From: Oegoconia quadripuncta
Taxonomy: Eukaryota; Arthropoda; Insecta; Lepidoptera; Autostichidae
Assembly (NCBI GenBank): GCA_949316235.1
Contig: OX438757.1
Coordinates: 18,438,005-18,502,004, forward strand
Length of the DNA stretch: 64,000 nucleotides
Direction: 5' to 3'
Under the pieces are notes generated by a model, which saw nothing but the letters and a program-made list of their open reading frames with translations, was not told the origin of the DNA and searched no databases. The translations under genes were made by a program, and so were the position numbers. Of this stretch, positions 29,401 through 40,434 are shown piece after piece. Numbering within the stretch: position 1 is the first letter of the stretch; each line of letters starts with the position of its first letter.

Positions 29401-29720
29401 ATTTATTTGTATTTGTATCTACTTTTTATAACCTTGTATTACTGTACAAGACAATAATTACGAGCAAAGTTGAATTTCTGAACGTATCAATTTGAGGCCA
29501 TAAACATTAAAAAGGTATAAACCCGAGATTGCTGTATACCTTTGTAATTCCAGTAAATCTTTAGGCCGGCCTAAACCAAAACGGTGTAAATCATAAATTC
29601 TGGGTAACCCGTCGTTAGTGCCCACTGTGATGCTTATCTCCAGCTCCATGGCAGTAGTAATTAGCAGTAACATAACTTTGCATTTTTTTCCAATTAGATA
29701 TCATCATCATCGTCATCGTC
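29401..29720. other. unclassified part of duplicated unit
   Basis: A 71-codon minus-strand frame (29458-29673) has no recognised motif. It ends in a 'atcatcatcatcgtcatcgtc' stretch. Confidence 0.35.
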
Positions 29721-29723
29721 ACG

Positions 29724-29782
29724 GAGCGTCGGTGGCTCAGCGGTTAAGACGCGGTCTGGGTTCGATTCCCAGGCAGGCCATG
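29724..29782 (+). mobile_element. SINE-M tRNA-like head (copy 1)
   Basis: 'gtcggtggctcagcggttaa' resembles a tRNA D-arm/A box, and 'ctgggttcgattcccaggca' holds a good B box. It lacks the extra nucleotides and acceptor pairing of a real tRNA gene. An inverted, more diverged relative is at 51800-51870. Confidence 0.6.
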
Positions 29783-29794
29783 TACCAATAAATA

Positions 29795-30060
29795 AATGAA
29801 TATCCTTAGACATACACACAGCGCCATCTAGTTCCACAGTAAGCAACTATAGGCTTGTGTTGTGGATACCAGATGGTTGATATACTACATAAATACATAT
29901 TTTTTTTGTAAATAAATACTTTTTATAAATGAAAACAACCATAACTCGGGTACACATGTCCGTATTCATCACACAAACATATATCCCTAGCGGGATTCGA
30001 ACCCGCAACCTTTTGGTATAGTGGTCAGAGTTGCTAACCACTACACTAAACAGGTCGTCA
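29795..30060 (-). mobile_element. SINE-B, full length (copy 1)
   Basis: From 'ccttagacatacacacagcg' through 'gggattcgaacccgcaacct' to the head 'ccactacactaaacaggtcg'. It is the best SINE-B in the unit. Confidence 0.9.
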
Positions 30061-30101
30061 AACCAATAAGTTTTTAAATGTAATTTAATTACTTGTATGC
30101 A

Positions 30102-30290
30102 TTTATCCGACTGCTCTTAAACGGTGAAGGAAAACATCGTGAGGAAACCTGCATGCCTGAGAAATAAAAATCAAAGTCATGGAAAGTCCCCAACCTGCAT
30201 TGGTCCAGCGTGGTGGACTATGACCCATGCTGCCTCATATACGAGGGAAGACCTATATTCCTGCAGTGGGATGTTTTCGGGCTGATGATG
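30102..30290 (+). mobile_element. LINE-L 3' end (copy 1)
   Basis: 'atccgactgctcttaaacgg', 'gtccagcgtggtggactatg' and 'ttcctgcagtgggatgtttt', then a (GATGAT)n-like tail. Confidence 0.75.
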
Positions 30291-30337
30291 ATAATGACAA
30301 TGGTCATACAAGCTACAAGACGTCCAGTACTGACTAT

Positions 30338-30432
30338 GATAAATAAATAAATATTTGCACATACACCAGCGCCATCTAGTTCCACACTAAGCAACTAGGC
30401 TTGTATTATGGATCCCATTTGGTTGATAAGAT
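30338..30432 (-). mobile_element. SINE-B 3' fragment (copy 1)
   Basis: 'cagcgccatctagttccaca' to 'cccatttggttgataa'. Head half absent. Confidence 0.75.
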
Positions 30433-30721
30433 AAGTTTAAGTTACATCAGAATCGGTTTATTCATTTCGAAAAATTTGGACTTGCAAGTTTGTATGGAAT
30501 ACTGTGCGGGATAAACCCTCTTAATGAAAATACTAGATTTAAATATTAGATACGTAATTTAAAGGTCATTGAGAGGCATACGCTTTTTAACCCACTGACG
30601 ACGGGTATTACCTATGTGTGTGTCAGCGTGGTGTGCGTGTGTGCATCCAGTGTTTGTACGGATATATCTCAGTAAAACGTGGTCCGATTGGAGTGTGGAT
30701 TTTTTATTTTAAATTAAAAAA

Positions 30722-30784
30722 CTCTCCGAGTACTCTGGTGGGGATCGAACCCGCGACCTCCGATTCGTAAACCCTATGTTGTAG
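30722..30784 (-). mobile_element. SINE-A 5' scrap at the junction (copy 2)
   Basis: It begins mid-element at 'actctccgagtactctggtg' because the duplication breakpoint cuts the SINE. Confidence 0.85.
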
Positions 30785-30823
30785 AGACGGGTTGATTCTA
30801 TTCTATTTGAGTACTGAAACTAC

Positions 30824-31048
30824 AATTTTAAATGTCCGCTTGGCTAGCTACCACCATCTTATCTAAATCTGCCGCCAAGCAGCAATGTTAATAGCATTGT
30901 TGTATTCCGGTTGTCAGAGATAAGATAGCCAGTTCCCCAAATGTGTTGGGGTTTCCGGGTCAGTACGCTTCCACCTTCGACCCCATCTTCACTTAACATC
31001 AGGTGTGATTGAGGTCAAGTACGAACCCGTCGTGCATACAAAAAAAAA
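30824..31048 (+). mobile_element. SINE-A lacking head (copy 2)
   Basis: Counterpart of 22370-22594, with base changes near 30838 ('tttaaatgtcc' for 'tttgaatgtcc') and 30903 ('ttgttgtattcc' for 'ttgttgtgttcc'). Confidence 0.9.
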
Positions 31049-31481
31049 CTTCCGCATCTGATGATAACCGGGAACAGCTAAGTTTATATTAAAAGTATTT
31101 TTTTCAACAAGAAAACATTGAACTATTGTATTGTTAAAGGAACTCAGTAAAACAAGTCCAAACTCGACATGCCTCCCATTATTCCTTGTGTCCTAGATGT
31201 AGCATCTCATCATCTCATGTACTTTATGTATTGGTGAAAAAAACAATCTAAAACTCAATTTTATTGTAAAGTTTCATTACTGCAGTACAAGTTGTCTGTG
31301 ACATTGGGGGCCCCTTAGATCGTGATAGCGTCACTAACGAGGTATTATTAAATTTAGAACATGTGGATAACCTATATGAGGAAGATCACATGTTAATAGG
31401 CTAGTATTTTGAAATTTCGTAATTGTTATAGTGATTTACTCATGTCACTGAAACGTGGTCTCACAATGGGTCTCATTAAAA

Positions 31482-31537
31482 GCTCAAGGTCACGCAACGA
31501 GCCAGGGAAAGGGAGATATTGACGAAGCTCGCCGACA
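31482..31537 (+). mobile_element. RTE-like LINE scrap (copy 2)
   Basis: Counterpart of 23027-23082. Confidence 0.5.
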
Positions 31538-31747
31538 AAGCTTAGTATGGTGAAGTAGTAATGGGAAGGGCACATAACTGCTAGAACTGATAGCCGATGG
31601 GGCATTAAGGGCCAGTTTATATTTTCACTGCTCTAATTTTTGGCATTAACTTTAAAGCGACTCATTGTGATAATTTAAAAAAAGGCGATGTTATCTTCAA
31701 CAAATGGACATTGCACAAATTTTTTAAATATATTTTCTACGGAGATC

Positions 31748-31792
31748 GACGACCGCTTGGTGTAGTCAATAGTGACCCGGTCATATGATGAA
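31748..31792 (+). mobile_element. SINE-C head joined to pentamer array (copy 2)
   Basis: Counterpart of 23309-23353. The 16 bp before it in copy 1 ('aattttttttttataaa' region) is absent here. Confidence 0.7.
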
Positions 31793-31907
31793 TACAATAC
31801 AATACAATACAACACAACACAACACAACACAACACAACACAACACAACACAACACAACACAACACAACACAACACAACACAATACAATACAATACAATAC
31901 AAATACT
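31791..31907. repeat. (ATACA)n-(ACACA)n-(ATACA)n array
   Basis: About 3 ATACA units, then roughly 14 ACACA units, then about 5 ATACA units. It is half the length of the copy-1 array and its middle is made of a variant unit not seen in copy 1. Confidence 0.97.
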
Positions 31908-32249
31908 TCGTATTGTATTAATTCGATTACCCATACAAAGTAAACCTGTCCGAAACCATGTGGCTCAAAATGGTTCGTATTAATTATATAGCTCGCTGAA
32001 TGACCAGCTAGATCTTTTGAGAACTTGGCCTACACACTGCCGTGCAATTAGATAGTGTTATAAGATTATAACAAATATGGTACCTAGGCATGTATACTTC
32101 CTAATGTAAACATAATTATCATTCAACATTATAGGTAGCATTCTACAGTATAATATACTTGGTGAATGGCTTCACAAAATGGTAATTGCTTGATACTCGT
32201 ATTTAGGGTTCACTATCGTAATTTAGTTTAATAATTCAGATTTATGGAG

Positions 32250-32383
32250 TACAATACAATACAATACAAATACTCTTTATTGCGCAAAATAATTTACAAT
32301 ATTTTTTGATGACAACAATAGAACACAATTAAGCGGTCTTATCACTAACAGCGATCTCCTCCAGACACACCACAGGTATTGTA
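32250..32383 (-). mobile_element. LINE-G 3' end with ATACA tail (copy 2)
   Basis: Counterpart of 23922-24055, with two substitutions in 'atattttttgatgacaac'. Confidence 0.75.
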
Positions 32384-32439
32384 TAATATGGAGTAATTAT
32401 TATTAGTAATTTAAAATTTCATAAGAAAATTAAAATACA

Positions 32440-32976
32440 TCTAACTAATATTATAAATGCGAAAGTTTGGGTGTTTGTTTATTTGTTTATTTGTTGCTCA
32501 ATCACGGCGAAACGGATGAACCGATTTGGATGAAATTTGGTAAGGTAGAAAATACCCTGGATTAAGACATAGGATATTTTTATGCCGATAAACTAAGTAG
32601 TTACCGCGACATATACAAATTAAATATATCCGCCATAAAGGTTTACGATTCGGAGGTCGCGGGTTCCATTCCCAGCGGGGTACATGTTTAAGTGCTCGGT
32701 TTGGTTGGTGGTAGCGCATTTTAAATGTCCGCCTGGCTAGCTACCACCATCTTATCTAAATCTGCCGCCAAGCAGCAATGTTAATAGTATTGTTGTGTTC
32801 CGGTTATCAAAGATAAGATAGTCAGTCCTCCAAATATGTTGGGGTTTCCGGGTCAGTACGCTTCCACCTTCGACCTCATCTTCATTTAATATCAGGTGTG
32901 ATTGAGGTCAAGTACCAAGCCGTTGCGCATAAACAAAAAAAGTATTTCACTCCATCGACCGCGGGCGGAAAGCTGG
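32440..32976 (+). mobile_element. Lep1-like Helitron with SINE-A inside (copy 2)
   Basis: Counterpart of 24112-24648; same nesting. SINE-A occupies about 32631-32940. Confidence 0.75.
32631..32940 (+). mobile_element. SINE-A nested in Helitron (copy 2)
   Basis: Counterpart of 24303-24612, with 'accatcttatc' for 'accatctcatc' and 'gatagtcagtc' for 'gatagccagtc'. Confidence 0.9.
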
Positions 32977-33179
32977 TAAGCCATAAATTATTTAAGTCTG
33001 AGTGAATAAAGGAATGATTGTTATATCCCTTCGGAGATTCTACAAACGTATCCCTTGAAAATCAGCGGTCACCCATCCACAAACTGACCCCACAGTGACA
33101 CTAGCCTCGTAGGGCCTATTGTGCAATACAATGTACATAATAAAGATGTACATAATATAAACCGTTTGCAATAGAAATA

Positions 33180-33405
33180 AATATGTAAATATTTCGGACA
33201 CTTATACCAATCATCTAGTCCCGAACTAAGTAAAGGTTGTACTAAGGATACTAGATAACAGATAAACACACATAAATATTTATATAAACATCCTTGACTT
33301 GGGATAAATGTTCATATTCATCACACAAACATTTACCCTTCGCGGGATCCGAACCCGCAACCGTTGGTTTCGCATGTCACTTTCTACTACGCCAACCGGT
33401 CGTCA
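33180..33405 (-). mobile_element. SINE-C, complete (copy 2)
   Basis: It retains 'aaacacacataaatatttat' and 'ataaacatccttgacttggg', the normal SINE-C body. The copy-1 version is disturbed at this point, so copy 2 looks closer to the ancestral state. Confidence 0.88.
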
Positions 33406-33844
33406 AAAAAAAATAAAGTTGTATGAATTTTAGAACAAAATCTCTCAAACTGAAGACAGCTCTATATGCTGAAATAATTAGCTCTCATTTCCATTGAAGA
33501 AAATACTCTTGTTTTTGTATGCTGGGTCTTTAGAGGCTACGAATATTTGAAATAATATACGGAATTCTACAACTTAAACAAATGTTTGCAATTACATATT
33601 AAACAGATATTTTTCTTTTGCATCATCTTTCAAATAAGGCGTGCGCCTTATCAGACAGAATGGCGACCGTGGGATGTCATACACCCTGTATGGCGTGTCA
33701 ATGATATAGGAAATAGGCTGGTCGTGAGTGTGAGAAATAAACATTACTGCATATATTCATAATTATAAAATGTGTTCAAATCACAGACGTATAAATTGTA
33801 AATAAATTTAATATAAATTGACGTATACTAATAATAAATATCTT

Positions 33845-34079
33845 TGTCCATACACACAGCGCCATCTAGTTCCACACTAAGCAACTGGGCTTGTATTATG
33901 GATACCAGATGGTTGATAAACTACACAAATACATATTTTTTTTGTAAATAAATATATATATAAATGAAAAACATCCATAACTCGGGAACACATGTCTGTA
34001 TTCATCATACAAACATAATATGTCCCTTAGGGGGATTCGAACCCGCGACCTTTCGGTATAGCAGCAGAGTTTCTAAAAA
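33845..34079 (-). mobile_element. SINE-B (copy 2)
   Basis: Counterpart of 25502-25736; no difference seen. Confidence 0.85.
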
Positions 34080-34097
34080 GTAAATAATTTCACAAAC

Positions 34098-34633
34098 GAA
34101 ATATTCTTTATTGTACAACAATAAGAAAAATAAGAAAAAGGGGATTGTACAATTTGGCGGCCTTATCACTAAAAGCGATCTCGTCCAGGCACCTTTGGGT
34201 TAGGAAGCATTACGCATGTGATATGTAGGTAGCGTGCGCGGTAAACTAATTGTAATAAAATAAATAAATCGCCCATATAACATACGTTAACATCAAAATT
34301 TTACCATTTAGACAAACAGAAACAACTGTGTTAAAAGTTTAAAAGTGTATTTATCTTTAAAATTGCTTAAACGATTTTCATCAAATAAACAGAGCCTTTA
34401 ATTAAAAAAAATGACACTCAAATTGCACCACGCATTGCTGAGTTACATAAATGGATACTCGTAGATAGATTAAAAAAAATCCATAAACTGGCACACATAA
34501 AAGACAGAAAGAAACATATAATACTACATTAACAAATAAGTAACAAACATACACTAAAACAACATGAGACATACAATTTTTAACAAATGCAAACAGATGT
34601 AAACGAATATACCATAAATTTTCCAATACATTC
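34098..34633 (-). mobile_element. LINE-H 3' UTR (copy 2)
   Basis: Counterpart of 25755-26290; no difference seen. Confidence 0.75.
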
Positions 34634-34791
34634 AACATTCAAGACTCCTTCTTCTTCTTATTTTTGAGGATGGCAAACCTCACTGTCGACGGACATTACT
34701 ACCAGTTTCGTATGAAAAATTTTATTTCTCTTATTTCTTCAGTTTATAAGTCAGTCTCAGTCAAAACAAGTAATTTGTCGTATACTTGAAG

Positions 34792-35031
34792 AATTAGCAA
34801 CCCTGGCCACTATACCAAAAAGCAGCGGGTTCGAATCCCGCTAGGGGCAATTGCTTGTGTGATGAATACGGACATGTGTACCCGAGTTATGGATGTTTTC
34901 ATTTTTAATAAGTATTTATTTACCAAAAAAAATGTATTTATGTAGTATATTAACCATCTGGTATTAACCAAACCTATAGTTGCTTACTGTGGAACTAGAT
35001 GGCGCTGTGTGTATGTCTAAGTATATTTTTA
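34792..35031 (+). mobile_element. SINE-B (copy 2)
   Basis: Counterpart of 26449-26688; no difference seen. Confidence 0.85.
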
Positions 35032-35064
35032 AATCATAATTATATAAAAATATCGATAAATTAA

Positions 35065-35318
35065 TCTGATTATGTCCAGGGATGATTATCATCTAAATAG
35101 TCTGATATTTTATAATATGCTTTGTTAATAAGTTTCTGTTTTATAGTATCTTTAAATTTATTGAGAAGAAGATTTTGTATACCACTAGAACCTTATTGAA
35201 AAAGCTTATACATAACCCTTTGAATGAATTACTGACTTTGCGGAGGCCACTTATGTGACCTGCAAGTTTGTCTTTGTTTCTTGTACTGGCATCATGTTTA
35301 TCACTATTTTTCCTAAAT
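35065..35318 (-). pseudogene. LINE-F ORF end fragment (copy 2)
   Basis: Counterpart of 26722-26975; no difference seen. Confidence 0.7.
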
Positions 35319-35650
35319 GATGTTTAATTTTTTTTTGACATACATTCGATTTTCAAAAATGTATCTACTGTGACGAAAAGGATAAACACTAGACAATAAA
35401 CATTACGCTAACAAATACCTACTTAATTACTCATTCAACACACAAGTTTTTCTTACTAACATAATGAGCGTACAACAATGCGTCAATAAATTCCAGGGTT
35501 CAAAACCGGTATTAAATAGAGTAATCGTGAACTTCACATCTCGTAACAATTAACCATCATGAGGTTTACGGCGGTCAAGCTATCTTCCTTTGTGATTGCA
35601 GAATAACGTTAAAACCTCCCACAGAAAAAGGATTGTTTGCCTTTATCTGT

Positions 35651-35960
35651 CCGTGTTTAATCCACTACAGATTAGTACTTCACCTCAATCACACCTGATG
35701 TAAAGTGACGATAAGGCCGAAGGTGGAAGCGTACTGACCCGGTAAACCAAACATTCGGGGAACTGACTATCTTATCTCTGGCAACCGGAACACAACAATG
35801 CTAACATTGCAGTTTGGCGGCTGATTTATATAAGATGGTGGTAGCTAGCCAGGCGGACATATAAAATGCCCTACCACCAACCAAACCGAGTACTGAACAT
35901 GTACCCCGCTAGGAATCAAACCCGTGACCTCCGATTCGTACACTGAGCTACGGAGGTGGT
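35651..35960 (-). mobile_element. SINE-A, near full length (copy 2)
   Basis: Counterpart of 27308-27617; no difference seen. Confidence 0.88.
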
Positions 35961-35977
35961 TAAATTTTACGGTTTAT

Positions 35978-36278
35978 AAATGAAAACACTCATAACATAT
36001 GTCCGTAGCGGGATTCGAACCCGCGACCTTTCAGTATAGCTGTCAGTGTTTTCAACCCTTAATTACATCTTATTTAGGGAACTGGCTATCTTATCTCTGA
36101 CAACCGGAACACAAGAATGCTATTTAGAGAACATGGTGCACAGTTTAGCACAGTTAAAATGCCCTACTATCAATCAAAGCGTAATATAAACCGTCACATA
36201 GTTTACATAATATGACGTCACGACCTTTACCCAAATGGGATGGTCAGTGATGACCCAAAGTTTAAGTGACAGCAGTAT
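35978..36278 (-). mobile_element. SINE-B, SINE-A and rep-J scraps (copy 2)
   Basis: Counterparts of 27635-27710, 27725-27843 and 27868-27935. Confidence 0.65.
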
Positions 36279-36405
36279 TCCATGCACGAGCGGACCTGAG
36301 CCTGGTAAAGCATCAGAAGTTGTTTTGGTGTGAAATATATAAATTTACAAGGTGAATTTGAATTCGTGTAATTCACATTAACTGTTGACTCCACTGTATC
36401 CCTTC

Positions 36406-36476
36406 CGGGTCAGTACGCTGCCGCCTTCGGCTTCATCTTCACTTAACATCAGGTGTGATTGAGATCAAGTGCTTGT
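36406..36476 (+). mobile_element. SINE-A 3' fragment (copy 2)
   Basis: Counterpart of 28063-28133. Confidence 0.8.
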
Positions 36477-36827
36477 AAAGAACCCAAAGTCAAATTGATA
36501 GTTTTTTTACATCTCGCATAATGTCCAAGTTATTCGTTACAGTCAACTCGGCAAGCTCGCAACTGAAACTTCTATCGAACTTGAGATATGGATCTCACCA
36601 ACTTATAATTAGTCCTCACGTATATCATCGTCCAATCTACGGTAGACTGGAACAAGTTCATATCTGAGAAACTCGCCGATTGTGTCATCGAGACGTCCCT
36701 TTGTCGAAAGTTGCCAAGTGGGAATTTCTACATTCTGAAACTTGGCACAGCAAGTTTCTGTAAAGCTGGTTTTATAATAACAATACGTAGTATAATAATT
36801 TGGTTATATGTTTCTTATTAATAATTA

Positions 36828-37047
36828 TAAATAAATATTTCGTACACTTACACCAATCATCTAGTCCCAAACTAAGCAAAGCTTGTACTATGGATTACTA
36901 TACTAAACATACATAAATATTTAAAAACATCCATGACTCGGGAATAAATGTTCGTATTCATCACACAAACATTTACCCCTCGCGGGATTCGAACCAGCTG
37001 TTGGTTTCGCTGATAGGCTCACTATCCACTACACCAATCGGTCGTCA
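36828..37047 (-). mobile_element. SINE-C (copy 2)
   Basis: Counterpart of 28485-28704. Confidence 0.85.
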
Positions 37048-37058
37048 AACAATACCTC

Positions 37059-37133
37059 ACAAATACTTTTTATTGCACAAAATTATTTACAATAAGTATA
37101 GGACACAATTAGGCAATGTTATCGTTAAAGAAT
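37059..37133 (-). mobile_element. LINE-G 3' end fragment (copy 2)
   Basis: Counterpart of 28716-28790. Confidence 0.6.
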
Positions 37134-37180
37134 ATCTTTAACCATAATTTAATAAACCATCAGATAAACCATTTTTTACA

Positions 37181-37468
37181 ACATTGGGTTTACGATTAGG
37201 AGGTCGCGGGTTCGATCCCCAGCGGGGTACATGTTTAAGTACTCGGTTTGGTTGGTGGTAGGGCATTTTAAATGTCCGCCTGGCTAACTACCACCATCTT
37301 ATCTAAATCCGCCAAGCAGCAATGTTGATAGCATTGTTGTGTTCCGGTTGTCAGTGATAAGATAGCCAGTCCCCCAAACCTCATCTTCACTTAACATCAG
37401 ATGTGATTGAGGTCAAGTACGTACTTGTACGTACGTACGTACGTACGGGTACGTACCCGTCGTGCATT
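37181..37468 (+). mobile_element. SINE-A with TACG expansion (copy 2)
   Basis: Counterpart of 28838-29125, with the TACG expansion at 37420-37453 of the same length as in copy 1. Confidence 0.85.
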
Positions 37469-37743
37469 TTTGCGTTGTAAACCCTATGTTTTCAGCCACT
37501 GAGACGATTACAATAAAACAATATCGTTTATATCAATGTTTAAAACGTTTTGTTTTAACTCTGGAGCATCTTCTGGGCTGCCCATCGTGTCCCGACACTT
37601 GTACGCTACAGGACCTCAATCATGCTACATACAATGCTGTACGCGTGGCCACATTCTCGTCCTCAAGAATTTGATGTTTTTACCATCGACTCGCTAAGAA
37701 GAAGAATGTTTTGTAAACTTTTGTTATGAATAAAACATTCAGT
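37462..37743 (+). other. unassigned 70-codon frame (copy 2)
   Basis: Counterpart of 29119-29400, with an identical predicted peptide. Confidence 0.3.
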
Positions 37744-38066
37744 ATTTATTTGTATTTGTATCTACTTTTTATAACCTTGTATTACTGTACAAGACAATAA
37801 TTACGAGCAAAGTTGAATTTCTGAACGTATCAATTTGAGGCCATAAACATTAAAAAGGTATAAACCCGAGATTGCTGTATACCTTTGTAATTCCAGTAAA
37901 TCTTTAGGCCGGCCTAAACCAAAACGGTGTAAATCATAAATTCTGGGTAACCCGTCGTTAGTGCCCACTGTGATGCTTATCTCCAGCTCCATGGCAGTAG
38001 TAATTAGCAGTAACATAACTTTGCATTTTTTTCCAATTAGATATCATCATCATCGTCATCGTCACG

Positions 38067-38125
38067 GAGCGTCGGTGGCTCAGCGGTTAAGACGCGGTCT
38101 GGGTTCGATTCCCAGGCAGGCCATG
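38067..38125 (+). mobile_element. SINE-M tRNA-like head (copy 2)
   Basis: Counterpart of 29724-29782. Confidence 0.6.
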
Positions 38126-38137
38126 TACCAATAAATA

Positions 38138-38403
38138 AATGAATATCCTTAGACATACACACAGCGCCATCTAGTTCCACAGTAAGCAACTATAGGCTTG
38201 TGTTGTGGATACCAGATGGTTGATATACTACATAAATACATATTTTTTTTGTAAATAAATACTTTTTATAAATGAAAACAACCATAACTCGGGTACACAT
38301 GTCCGTATTCATCACACAAACATATATCCCTAGCGGGATTCGAACCCGCAACCTTTTGGTATAGTGGTCAGAGTTGCTAACCACTACACTAAACAGGTCG
38401 TCA
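38138..38403 (-). mobile_element. SINE-B, full length (copy 2)
   Basis: Counterpart of 29795-30060. Confidence 0.9.
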
Positions 38404-38444
38404 AACCAATAAGTTTTTAAATGTAATTTAATTACTTGTATGCA

Positions 38445-38633
38445 TTTATCCGACTGCTCTTAAACGGTGAAGGAAAACATCGTGAGGAAACCTGCATGCC
38501 TGAGAAATAAAAATCAAAGTCATGGAAAGTCCCCAACCTGCATTGGTCCAGCGTGGTGGACTATGACCCATGCTGCCTCATATACGAGGGAAGACCTATA
38601 TTCCTGCAGTGGGATGTTTTCGGGCTGATGATG
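38445..38633 (+). mobile_element. LINE-L 3' end (copy 2)
   Basis: Counterpart of 30102-30290. Confidence 0.75.
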
Positions 38634-38680
38634 ATAATGACAATGGTCATACAAGCTACAAGACGTCCAGTACTGACTAT

Positions 38681-38775
38681 GATAAATAAATAAATATTTG
38701 CACATACACCAGCGCCATCTAGTTCCACACTAAGCAACTAGGCTTGTATTATGGATCCCATTTGGTTGATAAGAT
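38681..38775 (-). mobile_element. SINE-B 3' fragment (copy 2)
   Basis: Counterpart of 30338-30432. Confidence 0.75.
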
Positions 38776-39066
38776 AAGTTTAAGTTACATCAGAATCGGT
38801 TTATTCATTTCGAAAAATTTGGACTTGCAAGTTTGTATGGAATACTGTGCGGGATAAACCCTCTTAATGAAAATACTAGATTTAAATATTAGATACGTAA
38901 TTTAAAGGTCATTGAGAGGCATACGCTTTTTAACCCACTGACGACGGGTATTACCTATGTGTGTGTCAGCGTGGTGTGCGTGTGTGCATCCAGTGTTTGT
39001 ACGGATATATCTCAGTAAAACGTGGTCCGATTGGAGTGTGGATTTTTTATTTTAAATTAAAAACTC

Positions 39067-39348
39067 AATGAAATCGGACCACTCAATATTACATCTGGAC
39101 AAAGACTGGATGGATGGAGACACACACACACAAACAAAGCAGTCTAATCATGACAGCCGTCGTTTTAAAAAAGTTGAGTTACCGTTTGTGTATTGTATGT
39201 GGACTGTGGACGAGTTAATTTTTTAACATTAGCCCTGTCGCGAATTGTGATAAGTACATTTTGAGTGGAGTATTAGCAGCATTACCATGGTACAAAGAAA
39301 TACGATGTGCTGATTGGTAACAAGGTTTTGGCAATTACTTTTTAAGGT
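39067..39348. other. unique sequence beyond the duplication
   Basis: Single-copy continuation after copy 2. It holds a short 'gatggatggagacacacacacac' simple repeat and nothing else recognised. Confidence 0.5.
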
Positions 39349-39455
39349 TTTTTTTTTATGATGACTGGATTCGCGTTTGACCACAATCTCACATGATGGA
39401 AAGTGGGAAAGTGACGATGAGGTCGAAGATGAATCACACGATCCCAGTAAAAAAA
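39349..39455 (-). mobile_element. LINE-D 3' end fragment
   Basis: Poly-T, then 'tgatgactggattcgcgttt' and 'cacatgatggaaagtggg'. It has a small internal duplication ('ggaaagtgggaaagtgacg') and is cut after about 100 bp. Confidence 0.75.
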
Positions 39456-39629
39456 AGCTCCGCCTGAAAAAGGAACCCTTATGTAGGGGTGGTCAAGAGG
39501 TCGACCGCAAAGGCGATTTAGGTAGCCCGCGAAAGTTAAATTAGTTAAAGATAAAAAGTTAAAAAATTAACTAAATGTAAAGGAAGGACATCGAAATTTT
39601 TGGCACAGTGTTTTATCACCGAATAGAAG

Positions 39630-39958
39630 GTAACCGCCTCTGTGGCTCAATGTAAACAACATCGGTTTACGAATCGGAGGTCGCGGGTTCGATTCACAGC
39701 CGGGTACGTTTAGTACTCGGTTTGGTTGGTGGTAGGGAATTTTACTTGTCCGCCTGGCTAGCTACCACCATCTTATCTAAATCTGCCGCCAAACAGCAAT
39801 GTCAATAGCATTGTTGTGTTCCGGTTGTCAAAAATAAGATAGCCAGTGCGCGCAATTTTTTGGGTTTCCGGGTCAGTACGCTTCTAAATTCGGCCTCATC
39901 TTCACTTAACATCAGGTGTGATTGAGGTCAAGTGCTAACCCGTCGCGCATAAAAAAAA
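39630..39958 (+). mobile_element. SINE-A, full length
   Basis: Head 'aaccgcctctgtggctcaat', B box 'gcgggttcgattcacagc', complete body, 3' end 'gtcaagtgctaacccgtcgc' and poly-A. Confidence 0.92.
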
Positions 39959-39994
39959 GGTATGAGTACACTGAAAAAAGACTGTCCTAAGTGT

Positions 39995-40420
39995 AGCGAC
40001 ACACCTGCGGAAGGTACGGCACCGAAAATTCGGCAGAATACGCTCACAGTGTTTTTAAGTAACCCATGACACATCAGCCGAAATTACTTCATTAGCTTAA
40101 ACCTTTCGTCTAGCGACTGTATCCGCGAAAACGTTTTTAATGTATTTTCAAGCGACACACCAGGCGACTCTTTACGCGACCGCATGTTCGGCTAGCGTAG
40201 TTAAACGTTCAGCGCGCTTTTAAAGCGAAGAGCGGCAACGTTGCGTTCCTGTGCAGCAATGACTAACCTCTCTCTTTCAGTATAAGTGTCTTCCGCCTCT
40301 TTTAGTGACCACACCGACACAGAAGATGACGACGCCACGTACCGCGCTAAACTAGACGCCGCGCGATATAACTACGACTAATAGTTCAGTCTGCGCAGTA
40401 CCTTCCGCAGGTGTGTCCCT
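39995..40420. mobile_element. MITE-6: GC-rich element with perfect 20-bp terminal inverted repeats
   Basis: The left 'gacacacctgcggaaggtac' (39998-40017) is the exact reverse complement of 40398-40417. The interior is much richer in GC and CpG than the flanks ('cgttcagcgcgcttttaaag', 'acgccgcgcgatataactac'). No transposase ORF. An internal 'agcgacacaccaggcgact' at about 40153 echoes the terminus. The superfamily is not determined, and a target-site duplication was not clear. Confidence 0.7.
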
Positions 40421-40434
40421 AAACTAAAGTCCAT

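Larger units (their letters stand above)
22264..30721 (+). repeat. tandem duplication, copy 1 (about 8.46 kb)
   Basis: The unit starts at 'aaaactctccgagtactctg' and ends at 'attttaaattaaaaa', after which the same start sequence follows at 30718. Copy 2 runs to about 39066. Offsets between copies are +8454 near the left end, +8328 around 24000-24900, and a constant +8343 from 25021 to the end. The differences come mainly from a longer ATACA array and a 16-bp insertion in copy 1 and an extra segment near 33260 in copy 2. Confidence 0.95.
30716..39066 (+). repeat. tandem duplication, copy 2 (about 8.35 kb)
   Basis: It follows copy 1 directly in the same orientation. The join reads 'aaattaaaaaactctccgag'. 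The left flank of copy 1 reads 'gtactaaaactctccgag' and the right flank of copy 2 reads 'aaattaaaaactcaatgaaa', so the three share 'aaaactc'. The annotated features of copy 1 recur at the offsets given for copy 1. Confidence 0.95.

Noticed and set aside
29724..29782. tRNA gene (SINE-M)
   Set aside because: No complete cloverleaf or anticodon arm could be drawn, and a diverged inverted copy exists at 51,800.
31675..31934. Cys/Val-rich 65-75 codon frames
   Set aside because: Translation of the ACACA/ATACA array in copy 2.
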